Part shown: positions 6,819-8,336 of the stretch, piece after piece
How the letters are laid out: each line of letters starts with the position of its first letter
Position numbering within the stretch: position 1 is the first letter of the stretch
From: Ruminococcaceae bacterium UBA6413
Lineage (GTDB): Bacteria > Bacillota > Clostridia > Oscillospirales > Ruminococcaceae
Direction of reading: 5' to 3'
Assembly: GCA_002437415.1 (NCBI GenBank)
Contig: DJPL01000017.1
Location: 1 to 8,336 of the forward strand
Length of the DNA stretch: 8,336 bases
Translations under genes and position numbers: made by a program
Notes under the pieces: generated by a model
Seen by the model: only the letters and a program-made list of their open reading frames with translations
Database searches by the model: none
Told to the model about the DNA's origin: nothing

Positions 6819-6859
6819 ACCTTGCTTTATTGAAACAAATAAATCACAAGGAGCAAGGT
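6819..6859 (+). promoter_or_regulatory. Hairpin covering the MFS Shine-Dalgarno
   Basis: ACCTTGCT (6819-6826) and AGCAAGGT (6852-6859) form 8 perfect pairs around a 25-base loop, extendable inward by two G-U pairs. The 3' arm includes the last two bases of AAGGAG (6848-6853) and the spacer before the ATG at 6862, so pairing should reduce translation. The stem is modest and the loop long; its significance rests on competition with the 17-bp alternative stem. Confidence 0.45.
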
Positions 6860-6861
6860 TA

Positions 6862-8145
6862 ATGAATAACAAAAATAACAACAAGAGCTTCGGACAGTTT
6901 ATACTGCTGTGGCTCACACAATCATTTTCGGCACTCGGAAGTGCCATGACAAGCTATGCGCTTGTGCTGTGGCTGTACGGAGAAAGCGGCTCTGCGCTCT
7001 ATACGGCTATGCTTACTATAACGTCATACGCACCGTATGTACTGCTCAGCATATTTGCGGGAGCGCTGTGTGACAGGTTCGACAAGAAGAAAACCATGCT
7101 TATATGCGACAGCATAGCGGCACTGTGTACCGTAACGGTCATACTTCTGTTTATGTGCAATGCCTTGCAGGTATGGCATCTCTATATAGTCAATGCAATA
7201 GGCGGACTTATGAACACGGTTCAGCAACCTGCATCGGAGATAGCTTCTACCCTGCTTGTGCCCGAAAAGCACTATCAGAAAATCGGCGGAATGAGATACT
7301 TCTCGTCCTCGCTGTCGTCAATTCTCACCCCGATAATCGCAACAGCAATCTACTCCTTTTTGGGGCTCGGTGCTGTGCTCGCGACCGACCTTATAACGTT
7401 CGCGGTTGCATTTATTACGCTTCTGCTTTTTATACGGATACCGAAGCAGGCAGTTAAAAACGCAGAAATGTCGCTTATGCAGTCGGCAAAGAGCGGGCTT
7501 GATTTTCTTAAAAAGCACAAGCAGATCTTAATGCTGATAATGTATCTTTCGGCGATAAATCTAGTTGCGTCAATGTATGAAGCGATTTTACCCGCGATGG
7601 TGCTTTCAAGAAACGGCGGCGGCAAAGAAGCTCTCGGTGCGGTAAGCACCTGTGTCGGAGTTGCCACACTTATCGGCAGTCTTATAGTCACGTTCATTCC
7701 TAAGCCGAAAAGCAGGCGAAAGGTGATTTGCCTGTCACTGCTCTTTTCGATGAGCACGGAAAACTTCTTTCTGGCATTCGGACAAACGCCTGTTTTCTGG
7801 TGTATCGGAGCGGTGCTCGGCTGGATAGTCATACCGTTGATGAGCGCAAACCTTGATGTTATAATGCGTACAAATGTGCCTGCCGAAATGCAGGGACGCG
7901 TGTACTCGGTACGAAACACATTACAGTTCTTCACAATTCCGCTCGGAAACTTCCTCGGCGGCTTATTTGTGGATACCGTTGCTGAGCCTTTGATGGCGGC
8001 TTTACCGGAAAGCTCTCTGCTGTGTACCGTATTCGGGACGGGAAAAGGCTCGGGAGCGGCATTGACGTACTTGATAATAGGCGTTATGGGTGTTGCCGTG
8101 TGTCTTATTTTTAACAGTAATAAGTATATAAAGCAAATTGAATAA
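6862..8145 (+). CDS. MFS transporter, macrolide-efflux (Mef)-like
   Basis: A 427-residue membrane protein of the major facilitator superfamily, expected to export a hydrophobic compound by proton antiport. About 12 hydrophobic segments run through it, the first near residues 12-38 (FILLWLTQSFSALGSAMTSY). MFS motif A lies in the loop after helix 2 as G67-A-L-C-D71-R72-F-D-K-K. The following QQPASEIASTLLVPEKHYQKIGGMRYFSSSLSSILTP region resembles Mef(A)-type exporters and MFS_3 proteins, where an LVP segment precedes helix 5. AAGGAG (6848-6853) stands 8 bases before the ATG. The elaborate leader upstream is the kind of arrangement known for drug-inducible resistance genes, which supports a drug-efflux role, but the substrate is not shown by the sequence, and residue identity to Mef(A) is only moderate by eye. 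Confidence 0.85.
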   Translation: MNNKNNNKSFGQFILLWLTQSFSALGSAMTSYALVLWLYGESGSALYTAMLTITSYAPYVLLSIFAGALCDRFDKKKTMLICDSIAALCTVTVILLFMCNALQVWHLYIVNAIGGLMNTVQQPASEIASTLLVPEKHYQKIGGMRYFSSSLSSILTPIIATAIYSFLGLGAVLATDLITFAVAFITLLLFIRIPKQAVKNAEMSLMQSAKSGLDFLKKHKQILMLIMYLSAINLVASMYEAILPAMVLSRNGGGKEALGAVSTCVGVATLIGSLIVTFIPKPKSRRKVICLSLLFSMSTENFFLAFGQTPVFWCIGAVLGWIVIPLMSANLDVIMRTNVPAEMQGRVYSVRNTLQFFTIPLGNFLGGLFVDTVAEPLMAALPESSLLCTVFGTGKGSGAALTYLIIGVMGVAVCLIFNSNKYIKQIE

Positions 8146-8152
8146 TACTTAG

Positions 8153-8169
8153 GGGTTGTGGTACAACCC
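8153..8169. other. Small perfect hairpin after the MFS stop codon
   Basis: GGGTTGT (8153-8159) and ACAACCC (8163-8169) pair perfectly around a 3-base loop, 7 bases after the stop codon. No T-run follows on either strand, so it is not itself a terminator; it may protect the mRNA 3' end or pause polymerase before the next hairpin. Confidence 0.4.
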
Positions 8170-8177
8170 GAAAAAGG

Positions 8178-8224
8178 AAAAGTGAGTTGGAGCACTAAAA
8201 TAGTGCGAACAGCTCACTTTTTTT
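8178..8224 (+). terminator. Long intrinsic terminator after the MFS gene
   Basis: An outer stem AAAAGTGAG (8178-8186) with CTCACTTTT (8213-8221) continues as TTG with CAG (8187-8189 with 8210-8212, one G-U pair). A small GA/GAA internal loop follows, then an inner stem GCACTA with TAGTGC (8192-8197 and 8201-8206) closed by AAA. Seven Ts (8218-8224) follow. The A-rich left flank would supply a T-rich tail on the minus strand, so it may serve both directions. Confidence 0.85.
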
Positions 8225-8336
8225 GGTAGCGGAGAAAGATTGTTTTTAGTGTACTTCTATTATATCTTTTTAGTAATCAAAATCGATAGCTGGCTACCGA
8301 TACTGCCTTTTGCGGGATAGCACTTCTCGGGTTCGC
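8225..8336. other. Window end without a recognisable gene
   Basis: No start codon with a ribosome site is seen. On the minus strand one frame enters from beyond the window and stops within it (ending EPEKCYPAKGSIGSQLSI then about six residues), and a second also runs in for about 19 codons. Either could be the tail of a convergent gene sharing the bidirectional terminator, but the length is too short to judge. Confidence 0.3.

Larger units (their letters stand above)
6708..6861 (+). promoter_or_regulatory. Structured leader RNA with mutually exclusive folds before the MFS gene
   Basis: Four complementarities are seen directly. Arm A CTCCATGC (6763-6770) pairs perfectly with GCATGGAG (6789-6796). 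AGCGGATAA (6778-6786) pairs perfectly with TTATCCGCT (6809-6817). Together they make an H-type pseudoknot with loops of 7, 2 and 12 bases, the last being A-rich (AAAATTCAATAA). ACCTTGCT (6819-6826) pairs perfectly with AGCAAGGT (6852-6859), which overlaps the transporter's Shine-Dalgarno. Alternatively 6769-6786 pairs with 6809-6825 as a 17-bp stem with one bulged C at 6775; this consumes CCTTGC, breaks arm A and frees the Shine-Dalgarno. By inference this is a two-state switch, probably ribosome-mediated because a short ORF with a strong ribosome site overlaps the 5' arms; a ligand-binding riboswitch is the alternative. The TTTATT after the long stem could also make it a weak terminator. Confidence 0.6.

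Noticed and set aside
7350..8195. Long minus-strand frame (281 codons) antisense to the MFS gene
   Set aside because: It is Pro/Ile/Thr-rich shadow sequence opposite a clear membrane protein, has no ribosome site, and crosses the hairpin at 8153-8169.

Overview
The window reads as a chromosomal segment from an anaerobic gut-type Firmicute, most likely in the Oscillospiraceae/Ruminococcaceae (Ruminococcus or [Eubacterium] siraeum-like). This is inferred from strong AGGAGG-type ribosome sites, short intergenic gaps, intermediate GC content, a clostridial-style lipoprotein signal and the family variants present. No phage, IS or CRISPR gene is visible. All seven confident genes lie on the + strand.

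Layout: 1-491 is AT-rich and holds no convincing gene, but ends in a good promoter. It is followed by a secreted lipoprotein (492-2495) built from three repeated beta-type modules and a GLUG-like repeat domain. A strong terminator (2509-2544) closes that unit, and its T-tract doubles as the -35 box of the next promoter. That promoter serves an alpha/beta-hydrolase esterase (2627-3436) and, 69 bases later, a diaminopimelate decarboxylase, lysA (3506-4777), which ends in a second terminator (4793-4829).

Next comes a tight pair: an uncharacterised coiled-coil protein (4868-5404) and, 16 bases downstream, a bacterial-type poly(ADP-ribose) glycohydrolase of the TIGR02452 kind (5421-6263). A small pyridoxamine-phosphate-oxidase-fold flavoprotein follows (6304-6705). 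The last gene is a macrolide-efflux-like MFS transporter (6862-8145), followed by a long bidirectional-looking terminator (8178-8224) and about 110 bases with no recognisable gene.

The most notable structure is the leader of the transporter (about 6708-6861). A promoter in the end of the flavoprotein gene appears to start a transcript carrying a strong Shine-Dalgarno without an ATG gene, a 12-codon TTG-started upstream ORF, an H-type pseudoknot-like arrangement with an A-rich third loop, and a hairpin over the transporter's own Shine-Dalgarno. A 17-bp alternative hairpin would dissolve both. The hexamer GCAAGG occurs twice, in the upstream ORF and next to the transporter's Shine-Dalgarno, and both copies compete for one CCTTGC. 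This looks like a two-state translational or attenuation switch for a drug exporter, possibly driven by ribosome stalling on the upstream ORF.

The genes do not form one pathway. They read as several short housekeeping and accessory transcription units: cell surface, deacylation, lysine/peptidoglycan precursor supply, ADP-ribose turnover, a flavoprotein and a regulated exporter.
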